Assembly (NCBI RefSeq): GCF_034676705.1
Contig: NZ_JAUCBS010000013.1
Coordinates: forward strand, 2,708,501-2,772,500
Direction of reading: 5' to 3'
DNA length: 64,000 nucleotides
Source: Gemmobacter sp.
GTDB lineage: Bacteria; Pseudomonadota; Alphaproteobacteria; Rhodobacterales; Rhodobacteraceae
Shown piece by piece: positions 41,662 to 49,931 of this stretch (its first letter is position 1; every line of letters begins with the position of its first letter). Below the pieces are notes generated by a model that worked only from the letters and a program-made list of their open reading frames with translations, did no database searches and was not told the DNA's origin. A program made the translations under genes and the position numbers.

Positions 41662-42204
41662 TCAACCTGTCAGGGGGTAGTCGGCAAGTTCCTGATAGTG
41701 CGGCCCTTCGGCGCCCGGGTGCGACTGGAACAGCACGAAACGGTCGGCCAGCCACGGCCCGGCGGCAAAACCCGCGCCATCGGCCACCGCCCGTTCCAGC
41801 CGCATCGCATCCGCCATGCCCGCCCGGAACCGCCCCAGCGTGACATGCGGCACGAACCGCCGCGCCGGCGGTTCCGCCCCCGCCATGGCGCAGGCCCGCG
41901 CGACCCGCGCTTGCAGATGATCCAGCGCGGCACTGGCAACCACCTGCGCATGAAAACTCCGCGGCCGGTCGCCCCCGAACATCCCGAACCCCTGCACCGC
42001 CACCTGGACCGGCGGCAGATGCAGGGCGGACAGCGCCAGATGCACCTCCTCCAGCACGGGTTCCGGCTGGTCGCCCAGAAACGCCAGGGTGATGTGCAGG
42101 CTCTCCGGCGGCAGCTTGCGCGGCAAGGGCAGCAGGAACTGCGCCATCGCCAGCCGCGCGCGCACCGCATCGGGCAGGGGCAAGGCGACAAAGGCGCGGA
42201 TCAT
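41662..42204 (-). CDS. thpR: RNA 2',3'-cyclic phosphodiesterase (ligT/ThpR type)
   Basis: 180 residues. The two HxTx motifs of the 2H phosphoesterase family can be read as LHITLAFLG at about residue 41 and PHVTLGRFRAG at about residue 125. IRAFVALPLPDAVRARLAM is the family opening. It cleaves 2',3'-cyclic phosphates in RNA termini, with a physiological role that is still open. It starts by overlapping the histone-deacetylase-like gene by four bases (ATGA), so the two are translated together. Confidence 0.93.
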   Translation of the reverse strand: MIRAFVALPLPDAVRARLAMAQFLLPLPRKLPPESLHITLAFLGDQPEPVLEEVHLALSALHLPPVQVAVQGFGMFGGDRPRSFHAQVVASAALDHLQARVARACAMAGAEPPARRFVPHVTLGRFRAGMADAMRLERAVADGAGFAAGPWLADRFVLFQSHPGAEGPHYQELADYPLTG

Positions 42205-43307
42205 GGCTGCGGCCGGGCGGCAAGGGCCGCCAGACGGGCGCGGATTTCCGGCCGCACCTCGCCCTCGCGCGGGGCATCGCGCAGGGTGGTGAACCAGTGC
42301 GGCTGGATCGGCTTGCGCTTGGGCGCATCGTGCCAGACCAGCCCGCGCAACACCGCCTCGGCCTCGGGCGGCAGATGGTCGGGGATCTCGGCCCCGGTCA
42401 GGGTCGCCCAGACGCCGGCCCAGCAACGCCCCACCGACCACGGGTTGTAACCGCCGCCGCCCAGCACAAGGTAACGTGGCGCAATGCCTTGCAACGCGCG
42501 CACCACCTGCCAATGCGCATTGTTCGACAGCGCCAGCCGCGACAGCGGATCCTCGTCCACCGCATCGGCACCGCATTGCAGCACAACAGCCTGCGCGCCA
42601 AAGCTTTCGACCCGTGGCAAGATCAGCTCGTAAAGCACGGCCCGCATTTCGGAGTCGTTGAACCCGGCCGGCACCGGCAGGTTGAACACATTGCCTGCGC
42701 CCCGGTCCTCCAGCGCGCCGGTAAAGGGCCAGCGCCGCTCCTCGTGGACCGACAGCAGCAGGATGTCGGGATCGTCGCGGAACGCCAGATCCACCCCGTC
42801 GCAATGATGCGCGTCGATATCGACATAGGCGATCCGCTGTATCCCCAGCCGCCGCATCGCCAGCATCGCCAGCACCGGATCGTTCAGGTAGCAAAACCCG
42901 TTCGCCCGGTCCGGCAGGCCATGATGCGTGCCCCCCGCCGGGGCATAGACCACGCCGCCCTCGCGCAGAAGTTCCGCCGCCAGCATCACCCCGCCGGCGG
43001 ATGTGGCGGGCCGGCGCCAGACCTCGGGGAACACCGGATTGGCAGGGGTGCCAAGGCCGAAGCGGCGCAGATGTTCCGACGGGCCGAATTCCTCGGCCTC
43101 CTGCAAGGCGGCGATATAGGCCGGGTGGTGCCAGTGGGTCAGCGCCTCGGGCCGGGCGCGCGGGCTGCGGCGAAAGGCGGCGCGCGGCAACCAGCCCATC
43201 GCGCGGGTCAGGTCCATCACGGTGGACACCCGCGGCACCCGCAAGGGGTGGCGCTGGCCATAGCTCGATTGCCGATAGATCTCGTGCCCGATCAGCACCG
43301 GCCCCAT
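42201..43307 (-). CDS. Histone deacetylase/AcuC-family deacetylase
   Basis: 368 residues. Zn-hydrolase motifs: GGTHHGLPDRANGFCYLNDPVLAM (active-site His pair), VDIDAHHCDGVDLAF (metal Asp/His), and LQCGADAVDEDPLSRL (second metal Asp), with GGGGYNPWSVGRCW for the catalytic Tyr-type loop. The N-terminal IYRQSSYGQRHPLRVPRVSTVMDL fits the bacterial acetoin-utilisation/polyamine deacetylase group rather than eukaryotic enzymes. The substrate may be an acetyl-polyamine or acetyl-lysine. A GGGGG site precedes the ATG. It is coupled to thpR downstream. Confidence 0.92.
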   Translation of the reverse strand: MGPVLIGHEIYRQSSYGQRHPLRVPRVSTVMDLTRAMGWLPRAAFRRSPRARPEALTHWHHPAYIAALQEAEEFGPSEHLRRFGLGTPANPVFPEVWRRPATSAGGVMLAAELLREGGVVYAPAGGTHHGLPDRANGFCYLNDPVLAMLAMRRLGIQRIAYVDIDAHHCDGVDLAFRDDPDILLLSVHEERRWPFTGALEDRGAGNVFNLPVPAGFNDSEMRAVLYELILPRVESFGAQAVVLQCGADAVDEDPLSRLALSNNAHWQVVRALQGIAPRYLVLGGGGYNPWSVGRCWAGVWATLTGAEIPDHLPPEAEAVLRGLVWHDAPKRKPIQPHWFTTLRDAPREGEVRPEIRARLAALAARPQP

Positions 43308-43509
43308 GCCGCCCCCTGTTCGCCCGCCCGCATCCCGCCCAGCATGCCGCAGCCCGACCCCATTCGCAAACCACCCCTTTGGCCCGCATCCCGGGCGCCG
43401 AAAGCGCGGATTTCCTACAACAGCCGCCGGATGACGCGGCGTCCGGCCCCACCGGATGTAGCCCTGCGGCCCCCGGCTTGCTAGGCTTGCGGAAAAAAGG
43501 GAGCAGTCC

Positions 43510-44007
43510 GTGAAACAGGCCGATCCTGCCGCCTTCACCGCGGCCCGCCCGCACGCCCAATATGGCGCGCTCTGCTGGCGCCAGCATCGGGACGAGGTTC
43601 AGGTGCTGCTGATCACCAGCCGCGAGACCGGGCGCTGGCTGATCCCCAAGGGCTGGCCGATGAAGGGCCGCCCCGCGCACGAGGCTGCCCGGATCGAGGC
43701 GTGGGAGGAGGCCGGCGTCATCGGCACTGCCGGGGCAGAGCCGATCGGGGTCTATGCCTATGCCAAGGGGCGGGCACCGGAAACGCTGCGGTCCTGCGCC
43801 GTCGCCGTCTATCCGTTGCAGGTGACGGGGCTGGCGCGCCGCTTTCCCGAAACCGGACAGCGGCGGCGCAAATGGTTTTCGCTGGCAAAGGCCGCGCGCA
43901 AGGTGGCGGAACCCGATCTGGCCGCGCTGATCGCTGGCTTCACTCCGCCGCCCCCTGCCGGCCCGGCCCCCCTTGATTCCGCCCTGCCCCGGGGGCACAT
44001 CCAGTAG
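43510..44007 (+). CDS. NUDIX hydrolase
   Basis: 165 residues. The NUDIX box runs GWPMKGRPAHEAARIEAWEEAG; the usual Arg of REUxEE is Ile here (RIEAWEEAG), but both metal-ligand glutamates are kept. IPKGWPMKG before the box resembles diphosphoinositol-type members. It hydrolyses a nucleoside-diphosphate-linked compound; the substrate cannot be told. The start codon is GTG, chosen for the AAAGGGAGCAG ribosome site. It is 21 bases upstream of a DUF1178 gene, likely one transcript. Confidence 0.87.
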   Translation: MKQADPAAFTAARPHAQYGALCWRQHRDEVQVLLITSRETGRWLIPKGWPMKGRPAHEAARIEAWEEAGVIGTAGAEPIGVYAYAKGRAPETLRSCAVAVYPLQVTGLARRFPETGQRRRKWFSLAKAARKVAEPDLAALIAGFTPPPPAGPAPLDSALPRGHIQ

Positions 44008-44028
44008 ACGGATGGACGGAGCCGCAAG

Positions 44029-44442
44029 ATGATCCGCTATGACCTCAGATGCGACAAGGGGCATGCCTTCGACAGCTGGTTCGCCAGCGCGGCCGCCTAT
44101 GACCGGCTGGCAGCCGCCGGCCATGTCGCCTGCCCCGATTGCGGATCGACCAAGGTCGACAAGGCGCTGATGGCCCCCGCCGTGTCCCGCGCCGAGGATC
44201 GCCCGCTGACCGCCCCCCGCGACCCGCGCGAGGAAGCCCTGGCCGACCTGCGCCGCCAGGTCGAGGAAAACTCGGATTACGTCGGCCTGTCCTTCGCCGC
44301 CGAGGCCCGCGCCATGCACGAAGGCCGCATCCCCGAACGCGCCATCCATGGCGAGGCGAAACCCGACGAGGCCCGCAAGCTGATCGAAGATGGCGTGCCG
44401 GTGGCGCCGCTGCCCTTCACCCCGTCGCGCAAGACGAACTGA
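44029..44442 (+). CDS. DUF1178 family protein with N-terminal zinc-ribbon-like motif
   Basis: 137 residues. MIRYDLRCDKGHAFDSWFASAAAYDRL, then HVACPDCGSTKVDKALMAPAV, forms the conserved DUF1178 head; the C-x2-C and the C-x4-H-like pair could hold one zinc. ENSDYVGLSFAAEARAMHEG and IHGEAKPDEARKLIEDGVPVAPLPF complete the family pattern. The function is unknown; it is nearly always small and cytosolic. It follows the NUDIX gene. Confidence 0.9.
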   Translation: MIRYDLRCDKGHAFDSWFASAAAYDRLAAAGHVACPDCGSTKVDKALMAPAVSRAEDRPLTAPRDPREEALADLRRQVEENSDYVGLSFAAEARAMHEGRIPERAIHGEAKPDEARKLIEDGVPVAPLPFTPSRKTN

Positions 44443-44521
44443 CCGCTCCCGCCCGCCCGCGACGCGACCGAAGGGGCCCGCACAGGCCAGGCCCCCGTCC
44501 GCACCACGGCTGAAACCGCCT

Positions 44522-44599
44522 GCCCCTTCACCTTCCCCAAAATATCCTCGGGGGGCGATGGCGGTGCAACCGCCATCGGCGGGGGGCAGACGGCCCCCC
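44522..44599 (-). repeat. Three-part 3' module, GGATATTT family (copy 3)
   Basis: On the minus strand, after the glycosyltransferase stop: GGGGGGCC/CCCCCC hairpin, a perfect GATGGCGGT/ACCGCCATC hairpin, CCCCCCGAGGATATTT, then a tail GGGGAAGGTGAAG. It lies between convergent genes. Confidence 0.6.
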
Positions 44600-44640
44600 G
44601 GGCGGGCGGCGCCCCCTCGATGGGGGCGGCGACCGCCATC

Positions 44641-45858
44641 CTACCCCCCGCGGGCCGGATTGCCCGCCGCAATGGCGCGCTGGAACAGGGCCATGAACTT
44701 CGGCGCGATCTTGCCGATGTGGTAGTCCGCCCCGGTCAGCGCCGCCGCCGCCCCCAGCCGCGCCCGTTCGGCCGGATCGTCGCGCAGCCGCCGGATCTCG
44801 CGCAGCCACAGCCCGTCGTCATCGGGCAACAGCAGGCCGTTGTCGCCATGCCGCACCAGTTCGGGGATGAAATTGCGCGCCGAGGCGATGACCGGCCGCC
44901 CGCGCGCCATGATCTCCATCAGCCCCCAGTTCGCCACCCCGTGGCGCAAGGGATAGAGGAACAGGTCGATCCGGCTCACCAGCGCGGCATACTGGTCATA
45001 GGGCAGCTTGCCGGGAAACTCGATGGCCCGGGCCGCCGGGTAGCGGTCCAGCAGATAGTCGCGAAAGGTCTTGGTGCTGTCGTCATAGTGGCGGTGGACG
45101 AACTGCTGTTCATAGCCATAGGTCGGTGCCGCCGGATCGCCGATGGCGACAAAGCGCATCTCCTCGCCATCCTGCACCAGTTGGTCCACCAGCCGCACGA
45201 ACACCTCCAGCCCCTTGGCGCTGGACAGATCGCGCGCGGCAAAGCCCACCGTGAACGGCCCGTCCGAGGCGACGGCCGGTTCGGGCCGCACGTCGAACCC
45301 TTCGAACTGCACGGCGATGCGCGGCTGCAATTCGGGCGGGAACAGGCTGCGGGCATAGGCGCTGGGAACGATGGTCAGCGCCGACCGCAGCACCTGGTGA
45401 AACGCCACCATTTCGGCGTTGCGGTCGGTCAGGCGCTGGCCGGGATCGGGCGGATAGGCCGGATCCCAGCCATGGGCATGATAGCTGGGAAATTCGATAT
45501 AGCTGACGACCGGAACATCCACCTCGTCGAACAGGAATTGCGGCGGCGCCCAGTTGGAATGGCACACGATCAGGTCGGGCCGCCCGCGGTCGGCGATGAA
45601 CTGCTGCACCGCCTTCAGCAACCCGCGCGACAGCCGGGCCGACCGCTCCGTCCGGGCGGCATAATAGTAGCCCGGCTTGTTGATGTCGCCATCGGGATCA
45701 AAGGCCAGCAGGTTCGTATAGCGCGCATCGTTGCGGGCCTTGTTGCCGGGCATTGTCAGATAGAACGCATCGGCCAGCCCGGCATCGTTGAGGTGCTGGC
45801 ACAGCAGGCTGAACTGCCCCGGACAGACCGCCGAGGCGAACAGGATCACCGGCTTCAT
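44641..45858 (-). CDS. Glycosyltransferase family 1/4-like protein
   Basis: 405 residues, soluble or peripheral. MKPVILFASAVCPGQFSLLCQHLND opens an N-terminal domain. DLIVCHSNWAPPQFLFDEVDVPVVSYIEFPSYHAHGWDP lies mid-protein. The GT-B C-terminal domain has VGFAARDLSSAKGLEVFVRLVDQL and GVANWGLMEIMARGRPVIASARNFIPELV, the nucleotide-sugar E-x7-E-like site. The sugar and acceptor are unknown. Two ATGs stand side by side; the inner one has better spacing from GGGGG. No other polysaccharide genes are adjacent. Confidence 0.82.
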   Translation of the reverse strand: MKPVILFASAVCPGQFSLLCQHLNDAGLADAFYLTMPGNKARNDARYTNLLAFDPDGDINKPGYYYAARTERSARLSRGLLKAVQQFIADRGRPDLIVCHSNWAPPQFLFDEVDVPVVSYIEFPSYHAHGWDPAYPPDPGQRLTDRNAEMVAFHQVLRSALTIVPSAYARSLFPPELQPRIAVQFEGFDVRPEPAVASDGPFTVGFAARDLSSAKGLEVFVRLVDQLVQDGEEMRFVAIGDPAAPTYGYEQQFVHRHYDDSTKTFRDYLLDRYPAARAIEFPGKLPYDQYAALVSRIDLFLYPLRHGVANWGLMEIMARGRPVIASARNFIPELVRHGDNGLLLPDDDGLWLREIRRLRDDPAERARLGAAAALTGADYHIGKIAPKFMALFQRAIAAGNPARGG

Positions 45859-45924
45859 CATACCCCCGACCTTGCATTCCCGGCCCCCGTGGTGCCATGC
45901 GCGCGCCACCAAGGGCAAGCCGCC

Positions 45925-45953
45925 TTGACAGGCGCGCCCCATGGCGCGATAGC
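45925..45953 (+). promoter_or_regulatory. Predicted promoter of purC
   Basis: A perfect TTGACA (-35) lies 17 bases before GATAGC (-10, three of six matches). A start near 45960 would give a 5' leader of about 24 bases before the purC ATG. No purine-box sequence was recognised. Confidence 0.45.
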
Positions 45954-45983
45954 GCGGCCACGCCCGCAGCCCCCGGAGGCCCC

Positions 45984-46943
45984 ATGCGCACCCTGACCGA
46001 AGCCGTCATCCCCGAACTGCCGAACTACTACCGCGGCAAGGTGCGCGATTGCTACGACCTGCCCGACACCGGCGAGGGCGAGCGGCGGATCCTCATCGCC
46101 TCGGACCGGCTGTCGGCCTTTGACCGGATCCTCGCGTGCATCCCGTGGAAGGGCCAGGTGCTGACCGGCGTCGCCCGGCACTGGTTCGACCGCACCGGCG
46201 ACATCTGCCCCAACCATGTGCTGGCCTATCCCGACCCCAACGTGGTGATCGGCCGCAAGCTGGAGATCCTGCCGGTCGAGGTGGTGGTGCGCGGCTATCT
46301 GGCGGGCACCACCGGCACCTCGGTGCTGACCATGTACAAACAGGGCGTGCGGCAGATGTATGGCCATACCCTGCCCGACGGCCTGCGCGACAATCAGGCC
46401 CTGCCTGCGCCGATCATCACCCCCACCTCCAAGGCATTCGACGGCGGCCATGACGAGCCGCTGACGGCGGCAGAGATCGTGGCGCAGGGCCTGTTGCCCA
46501 AGGCCTTGTGGGACCGGGTGACCGAGGTTGCGCTGGCGCTGTTCGAACGCGGTCAGGCGGCGGCGGCGGATCAGGGGCTGATCCTGGTGGATACGAAATA
46601 CGAATTTGGTCTGGATGCCGACGGCATGCTGCGCATCGCCGATGAAATCCACACCCCCGATTCCAGCCGCTACTGGAAGGCCGAAGGCTATGCCGAAGCG
46701 TTCGCGGCCGGCAGCCGCCCGCCAAGTTTCGACAAGGATGTGATCCGGTCCTGGGTCGCGGCGCGCTGCGATCCCTACAAGGACGACGTGCCCGAGATCC
46801 CCGGTGACATGATCGCCCATACCTCGGCCACCTATATCGACGCGTTCGAGGCGATCACCGGCAGCCGCTTCATCCCCGACGAGACCGGCGCCAGCGTGCT
46901 GGACCGCATTCGCGGCAACCTGGAGCCGTGGTTCACCCGCTGA
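45984..46943 (+). CDS. purC: SAICAR synthase
   Basis: 319 residues, the longer yeast-type form rather than the 240-residue bacterial one. It joins aspartate to CAIR in purine synthesis. YYRGKVRDCYDLPDTG at about residue 16 is the ATP-site signature; ASDRLSAFDR and LPVEVVVRGYLAGTTGTS are further substrate loops; LILVDTKYEFGLD and LRIADEIHTPDSSRYW contain the catalytic and metal-binding residues. The ATG follows GGAGGCC. It stands alone and has a TTGACA-type promoter upstream. Confidence 0.96.
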   Translation: MRTLTEAVIPELPNYYRGKVRDCYDLPDTGEGERRILIASDRLSAFDRILACIPWKGQVLTGVARHWFDRTGDICPNHVLAYPDPNVVIGRKLEILPVEVVVRGYLAGTTGTSVLTMYKQGVRQMYGHTLPDGLRDNQALPAPIITPTSKAFDGGHDEPLTAAEIVAQGLLPKALWDRVTEVALALFERGQAAAADQGLILVDTKYEFGLDADGMLRIADEIHTPDSSRYWKAEGYAEAFAAGSRPPSFDKDVIRSWVAARCDPYKDDVPEIPGDMIAHTSATYIDAFEAITGSRFIPDETGASVLDRIRGNLEPWFTR

Positions 46944-46996
46944 CCCCTTGGCATCCGGCGCCGGCCTGCCCATCTGATTGGGAAAGGGGGGCGCCA

Positions 46997-47149
46997 ATGC
47001 CGTTCAGCCGTTTTGCGATACTGGTGGGATCCGTGCTGGTGGCCGGCGCGGCGACGGTGGGTCTGGTGGCGCTGACCGGGCCGCAGGGCTTTGCCCTGGC
47101 CGGGGTGGGCGCATTGCTGGCCGCGCTGCTGGTCCGCCGCCGAGGGTAA
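46997..47149 (+). CDS. Small membrane protein, 50 residues
   Basis: A GGGAAAGGGGGGC ribosome site stands six bases before the ATG. The product has two hydrophobic segments (FAILVGSVLVAGAATVGLVAL; GFALAGVGALLAALLV) separated by TGPQ, and a basic tail RRRG. This suggests a hairpin in the inner membrane. No family was recognised. It follows purC by 53 bases and is followed immediately by an intergenic hairpin module in the same orientation, which supports a real transcript end here. Confidence 0.6.
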   Translation: MPFSRFAILVGSVLVAGAATVGLVALTGPQGFALAGVGALLAALLVRRRG

Positions 47150-47218
47150 GGGGGCCTTCTGCCCCCTCTTGGCCTGACGGCCAATTCACCCCCGAGGATA
47201 TTTGGATCAGAGCGAAAG
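47150..47218 (+). repeat. Three-part 3' module, GGATATTT family (copy 4)
   Basis: It begins one base after the small membrane gene: GGGGG/CCCCC hairpin, TTGGCC-tgac-GGCCAA hairpin, CCCCCGAGGATATTT, and a tail with ATCAGAGCGAAAG. The tail is nearly identical to that of copy 2, about 28 kb away. It ends two bases before the stop of the convergent aminotransferase gene. Confidence 0.62.
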
Positions 47219-47219
47219 A

Positions 47220-48410
47220 TCAGCCGGCCTCCAGCGTGGCGCGGATGGCGGCGGCCAGGCGACGGGCGCCTTCGGCCAGGCGGGCGGGCGGGTTGAGGGT
47301 GAAGTTGATGCGGATCGACCGGCGGTCCTGACCCAGCGGGTCGAACACGCTGCCGGGCGTGATGCAGACGCCATGGTCCAGCGCCTTGCGCAGCAGCGCG
47401 TCGGTGTTCAGCCGGGGATCGCGGGCGGTGGCCCAGATGAACATGCCGCCCTGTGGCAGCTGCCAGTCCAGCAGGTCGGACAGGTGGGTTGCCATCGCGG
47501 CCGCCAGCGCATCGCGGCGGGTGCGGTAGGTGTCCAGCACCTGCGGCAGGATGCGGTCGGTCAGGCCGTTTTCGAACGCGCCCAGGGCCATCAGCTGGCA
47601 CAGCCCGCTGGTGCACATGTCGGACCCCTGCTTGGCCGTGGTCAGCGCGGCAATCATCCGCGGGGCCGCGATCACCCAGCCGATGCGCAGGCCGGGTGCC
47701 AGTTCCTTGGACAGCGTGCCAAGATAGATGACCGGGCCGTCATAGGTGCCGCCGGTGCCCGCCAGTTCCAGGATGCGCGGCAGCGGCGCGCCGTCGTAGT
47801 AAAGCGTGCCGTAGGGGTCATCCTCGACCAGCCAGGTGCCGGTGGCCTGTGCCGCCGCCAGCAAGGCGGCGCGTTCGGCCAGCGGGACCAGCCGCCCGGT
47901 GGGGTTGGAGAAATTCGGCACCACATAGGCGAACTGCGCGCCCTGCATCGTTGCCAGCGGATCAAACCCGTTGCTACCCGGCTGCATCGGCCGGTAGGCC
48001 GGGCCGCGCGGGCGCCAGGCATCCAGCGCGCCCAGATAGGCCGGCGATTGCGCCGCGATCACCCCACCCCGATCCAGCAGCACCTTGCCGATCAGATCCA
48101 GCGCCTGCATGCCGCCGGTGGTGACCAGCACGTTGTCGCGGCCCAGCCCCAGCCCGGGACGGGAAAACCGCGCCGCAATGGCGTCGCGCAGGGCGGGCAG
48201 CCCCTCGATGGGGCTGTAGCCAAGCGCCTGGGCCGGATGATCGCGCACCGCACTTGCCGCCAGATCGGCGATGTCGCCCACCGGCCAGAGCGCGGGTTCG
48301 GGCAGGCCGCCGGCCATGTTGATCAGGTCGGGGATCTGGCCGGCGGCCAGAAACACCTGCGTCACGTCATTGGTCTGCGACAGCCAGTCGGCAAGGGCGG
48401 GTTCGGTCAT
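47220..48410 (-). CDS. PLP-dependent aminotransferase, class I/II (2-aminoadipate/LysN-like)
   Basis: 396 residues. LGYSPIEGLPALRDAIAARFSR, VLVTTGGMQALDLIGKVLLD and NFSNPTGRLVPLAER lead to the PLP lysine in YLGTLSKELAPGLRIGWVIA; RSIRINFTLN provides the substrate-carboxylate arginine. It fits the MocR/LysN-type group (2-aminoadipate or branched/aromatic amino-acid transaminase) without an HTH domain. The substrate is open. It is separated by 60 bases from the CoA-ligase-like gene upstream on the same strand, so the two may be co-transcribed. Confidence 0.9.
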   Translation of the reverse strand: MTEPALADWLSQTNDVTQVFLAAGQIPDLINMAGGLPEPALWPVGDIADLAASAVRDHPAQALGYSPIEGLPALRDAIAARFSRPGLGLGRDNVLVTTGGMQALDLIGKVLLDRGGVIAAQSPAYLGALDAWRPRGPAYRPMQPGSNGFDPLATMQGAQFAYVVPNFSNPTGRLVPLAERAALLAAAQATGTWLVEDDPYGTLYYDGAPLPRILELAGTGGTYDGPVIYLGTLSKELAPGLRIGWVIAAPRMIAALTTAKQGSDMCTSGLCQLMALGAFENGLTDRILPQVLDTYRTRRDALAAAMATHLSDLLDWQLPQGGMFIWATARDPRLNTDALLRKALDHGVCITPGSVFDPLGQDRRSIRINFTLNPPARLAEGARRLAAAIRATLEAG

Positions 48411-48470
48411 GGGGCTCCCCGGCAGGATTCGCGCCAGATTAGGGGCGCGGGCTGCCGGGGGCCAGAGGGG

Positions 48471-49640
48471 CTAGCGCAGGTCGGCCAGCGCCGGCCCCTG
48501 CGGGATGCTGCCCGGGGCGCACCAGCGCAGATCGCAGCCCAGCCGGGTCACGCTGCGGACCGCGCGTTGCAGATCGGCGCCCAGGGCGGGATCCTCGGCC
48601 CCCTCGACCTCCAGCGTCAGGCGGTCGCGTTCGTCCACCCGGTCGACGACAAAGCGGGCGCGGGTGACGGGGCTGGTGGCCAGCACATCTGCCAGCATGC
48701 CGGGGCGCAGGAACATGCCCTTGACCTTGACCGCATCATCGGCCCGCCCCATCCAGCCACGCAGGCGGGGCGGCGCCACGCCATCGGCCGATGGCAGGAT
48801 CGCCGTCAGATCGCCGGTGGCAAAGCGGATCAGCGGATAGGCGGTGCGATAGAGGGTCACCACCAGTTCGCCCACCTCGCCCTGCGGCAGCGGGTCGCCC
48901 GTGCCGGGGGCGACGATTTCCGCCCAGAAGCCATCGTTCAGCACCATGCCCTGATGAGCCGGGGTTTCATAGGCGAGGATCCCCAGCTCCGCCGTGCCAT
49001 ACAGCTCGAACACCGCGATGCCGCGGGTGGTAAAGGCTGCGCGCAGGGTGGGCGTGACGGCCGCGCCCGACAGGAAGGCGCGGGTCAACGCCACGGGAAC
49101 CCCGGCCGCATCGGCGGCGGTCAGCAGGATATTGAGGTAATCGGCGGTGCCCGCATAGGCGGTGGGGCGATAGGCGCGCATGGCGGTGACGATCTGGTCG
49201 GTATTGCCGCCGCCCGCCGGGATCACCGCCCCGCCGGCTGCGCGGCCGGCATCGTCGAACATCAGGCCGGCGGGCGTCAGGTGGTAGCCGAAGGTGTTCA
49301 GCAAGATGTCGCCCGCCCCGAAACCCGCGGCCTGCAAGGCGCGGGCGGCCCCGGTATCGGCGCCTTCACCGGGTTCGCAGATCGGCCCCGGCGACAGGAA
49401 CAGCCGCGCGAACCCCGCAGGCGGGCGCGCCGCCAGCCCGCCGAACGGCAGGTCGGCCGCCTGCAACGCCGGCAGCTGCGACTTGCGCAGCACCGGCAGC
49501 GCGGCCAGCGATTCGGGTGTCATGGGCCCCGGCCCCGGATCGGGCAGCCGCGCTGCCCACCAGGGCGCCCCGGCCCGGGCGGCGCGAATCGTCGCGGCCA
49601 GCGCCACCATGCCGGCAGAGGTGCGATCATCGGTCGTCAT
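48471..49640 (-). CDS. Phenylacetate-CoA-ligase-family (AMP-forming-like) enzyme
   Basis: 389 residues with the PaaK fold. GDILLNTFGYHLTPAGLMFDDAGRA, LFELYGTAELGILAYE-like A5 motif (FELYGTAELGIL), TLYRTAYPLIRFATGDLTAIL (A7) and GWMGRADDAVKVKGMFLRPGML (A8) are readable. At the usual Ser/Thr/Gly-rich ATP P-loop the sequence is RLFLSPGPICEPGEG. GGGAGGA precedes the chosen ATG. It is divergent from a Liv-type importer operon and probably activates or binds the imported acid as a CoA ester; direct evidence for the substrate is absent. Confidence 0.86.
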   Translation of the reverse strand: MTTDDRTSAGMVALAATIRAARAGAPWWAARLPDPGPGPMTPESLAALPVLRKSQLPALQAADLPFGGLAARPPAGFARLFLSPGPICEPGEGADTGAARALQAAGFGAGDILLNTFGYHLTPAGLMFDDAGRAAGGAVIPAGGGNTDQIVTAMRAYRPTAYAGTADYLNILLTAADAAGVPVALTRAFLSGAAVTPTLRAAFTTRGIAVFELYGTAELGILAYETPAHQGMVLNDGFWAEIVAPGTGDPLPQGEVGELVVTLYRTAYPLIRFATGDLTAILPSADGVAPPRLRGWMGRADDAVKVKGMFLRPGMLADVLATSPVTRARFVVDRVDERDRLTLEVEGAEDPALGADLQRAVRSVTRLGCDLRWCAPGSIPQGPALADLR

Positions 49641-49786
49641 CTTGGTCCTCCCTGCCCCGGACGGTTGGTCGATCGGCCCTTCCTGAGGCAAATTCATCAA
49701 TTACCGGCGCAGCATCCTCTGAATTTGGTCAATTCTGCAAGTGAAAATCCGGCTTTCTGCATCTGCATCCGCGAAAAACAACGCGC

Positions 49787-49816
49787 TTGACAGAAATAAA
49801 TGAAACGGGTTCAAAT
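49787..49816 (+). promoter_or_regulatory. Predicted promoter of the importer operon
   Basis: A consensus TTGACA is followed after 18 bases by TCAAAT (four of six -10 matches), in a locally AT-rich patch. A start near 49823 would give roughly 50 bases of leader before the GTG of the leader ORF. The TetR gene at the operon's far end is the obvious candidate regulator, but no clear palindrome was found here. Confidence 0.45.
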
Positions 49817-49871
49817 AGGCGCAGGACGGCGACAGACCGCCCCCTCAAACCACGATTTCAGGGAGGAGAAC

Positions 49872-49931
49872 GTGGTCAGCATGACCAACCTTCAGGACGG
49901 CGCCCTGCGCGCCCCGACCCCGCATGGCTGA
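49872..49931 (+). CDS. Leader ORF overlapping the importer ATPase start
   Basis: A 19-codon frame, GTG start, product VSMTNLQDGALRAPTPHG after the initiator. It has the best ribosome site in the region (AGGGAGGAGAAC) and ends eight bases inside the ATPase gene. It could be a short leader peptide coupling translation to the ATPase. Alternatively it may be the genuine N-terminus of the ATPase separated by an indel, since the ATPase start itself has no good ribosome site. Either way the coupling is visible; the role is inference. Confidence 0.45.
   Translation: MVSMTNLQDGALRAPTPHG

Noticed and set aside
49641..49786. Operator palindrome for the TetR regulator in the divergent promoter region
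   Set aside because: No convincing inverted repeat of TetR size was visible around the predicted promoter, so none is annotated.
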